NCBI GenBank assembly: GCA_020047775.1
Contig: JAIFNK010000337.1
Coordinates: forward strand, 1 to 6,408
DNA length: 6,408 nt
Direction of reading: 5' to 3'
DNA from: Akkermansia sp.
Lineage (GTDB): Bacteria > Verrucomicrobiota > Verrucomicrobiia > Verrucomicrobiales > Akkermansiaceae
The notes under the pieces: model-generated
The model's database searches: none
Told to the model about the DNA's origin: nothing
The model's input: the letters and a program-made list of their open reading frames with translations, nothing else
Shown here: in pieces, positions 6,207-6,408 of the stretch
Layout of the letters: every line of letters starts with the position of its first letter
How positions within the stretch are numbered: the stretch's first letter is position 1
Program-made: the position numbers and the translations under genes

Positions 6207-6408
6207 TGGGATTTTAAGGAAATGTGGATGGATTTTTGAGATGCGGTCCTGAGGAATCGTTCTTGAACTTGTGACCCGCAGGGCAGGCGATCTGGCTCTT
6301 TGGCGATGATACCTGCTCGCTCCAAATAAACCGAGAAATTCGCGGAGGTAAAATTCCATTTTTTTTCTTTTTAAGCGCTGCTGTTACCCAATGGGTTTTA
6401 ATTTGGCC
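6207..6408 (-). promoter_or_regulatory. 5' leader of the giant gene, no gene seen
   Basis: This 202-base stretch is AT-richer than the gene. It holds an A-rich tract reading away from 6372 toward 6359, an 11-base dyad (ACCCA-A-TGGGT, 6386-6396) and no Shine-Dalgarno sequence before the 6206 start. It is also open in the gene's frame back to a TAA at 6386-6384, with an ATG at 6359-6357 that would add 51 residues rich in Arg, His and Lys. A TATCAT hexamer on the minus strand (about 6306-6311) resembles a -10 box but has no good -35 partner. The promoter must lie here or just upstream, but I cannot place it. Confidence 0.35.

Noticed and set aside
6335..6372. T-rich run on the plus strand that could be the tail of a terminator
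   Set aside because: No stable GC-rich hairpin precedes it (only a 3-base CCG/CGG pairing), and no plus-strand gene ends here.
1..6408. tRNA, rRNA, CRISPR array, insertion sequence, riboswitch
   Set aside because: No cloverleaf, regularly spaced direct repeats, transposase motifs, terminal inverted repeats or aptamer-like leader were seen; nearly the whole window is one protein-coding frame.

Overview
The window holds one very large gene on the minus strand. It starts near position 6206 and is still open where the window ends at position 1. I read one frame from 6206 down to position 3 (2,068 codons) with no stop and no frameshift, so the product is a secreted protein of more than 2,068 residues whose C-terminus lies outside the window. 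No other gene is supported on either strand. The long plus-strand open frames, including one of 790 codons at 3783-6155, are antisense shadows of this gene.

The organism is probably a member of the Verrucomicrobiota (Verrucomicrobiales, Luteolibacter- or Akkermansiaceae-like), less likely a planctomycete. The reasons are the moderately high GC with GC-ending codons, the lack of a Shine-Dalgarno sequence, an N-terminal module resembling the DUF6288 family, a 'YEPFNY' LamG-like domain, and autotransporter-associated beta-strand repeats (PATR). This assignment is inference from protein style, not from a marker gene.

The protein reads from right to left on the map. A signal peptide (6206-6084) is followed by a DUF6288-like enzyme-style module: a PDZ-like segment (6077-5733), a helical toroid-like region (5714-4677) and a helical HEAT-like region (4604-3687). 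A string of extracellular beta domains follows: PKD-like (3665-3393), tandem-95/cadherin-like Ig (3368-3099), LamG-like jelly roll (3080-2367), FN3-like (2333-2040), a single PASTA domain (2036-1842) and a bacterial Ig-like domain (1835-1488). The rest, from 1481 to the window edge, is beta-helix passenger with at least one clear PATR unit. The layout suggests a globular, cysteine-containing head on a long cell-surface or exported stalk and fibre. What the head acts on cannot be read from the sequence.

The 202 bases upstream (6207-6408) are AT-richer leader sequence. They carry an A-rich tract, a small dyad and an alternative in-frame ATG at 6359, but no convincing promoter.
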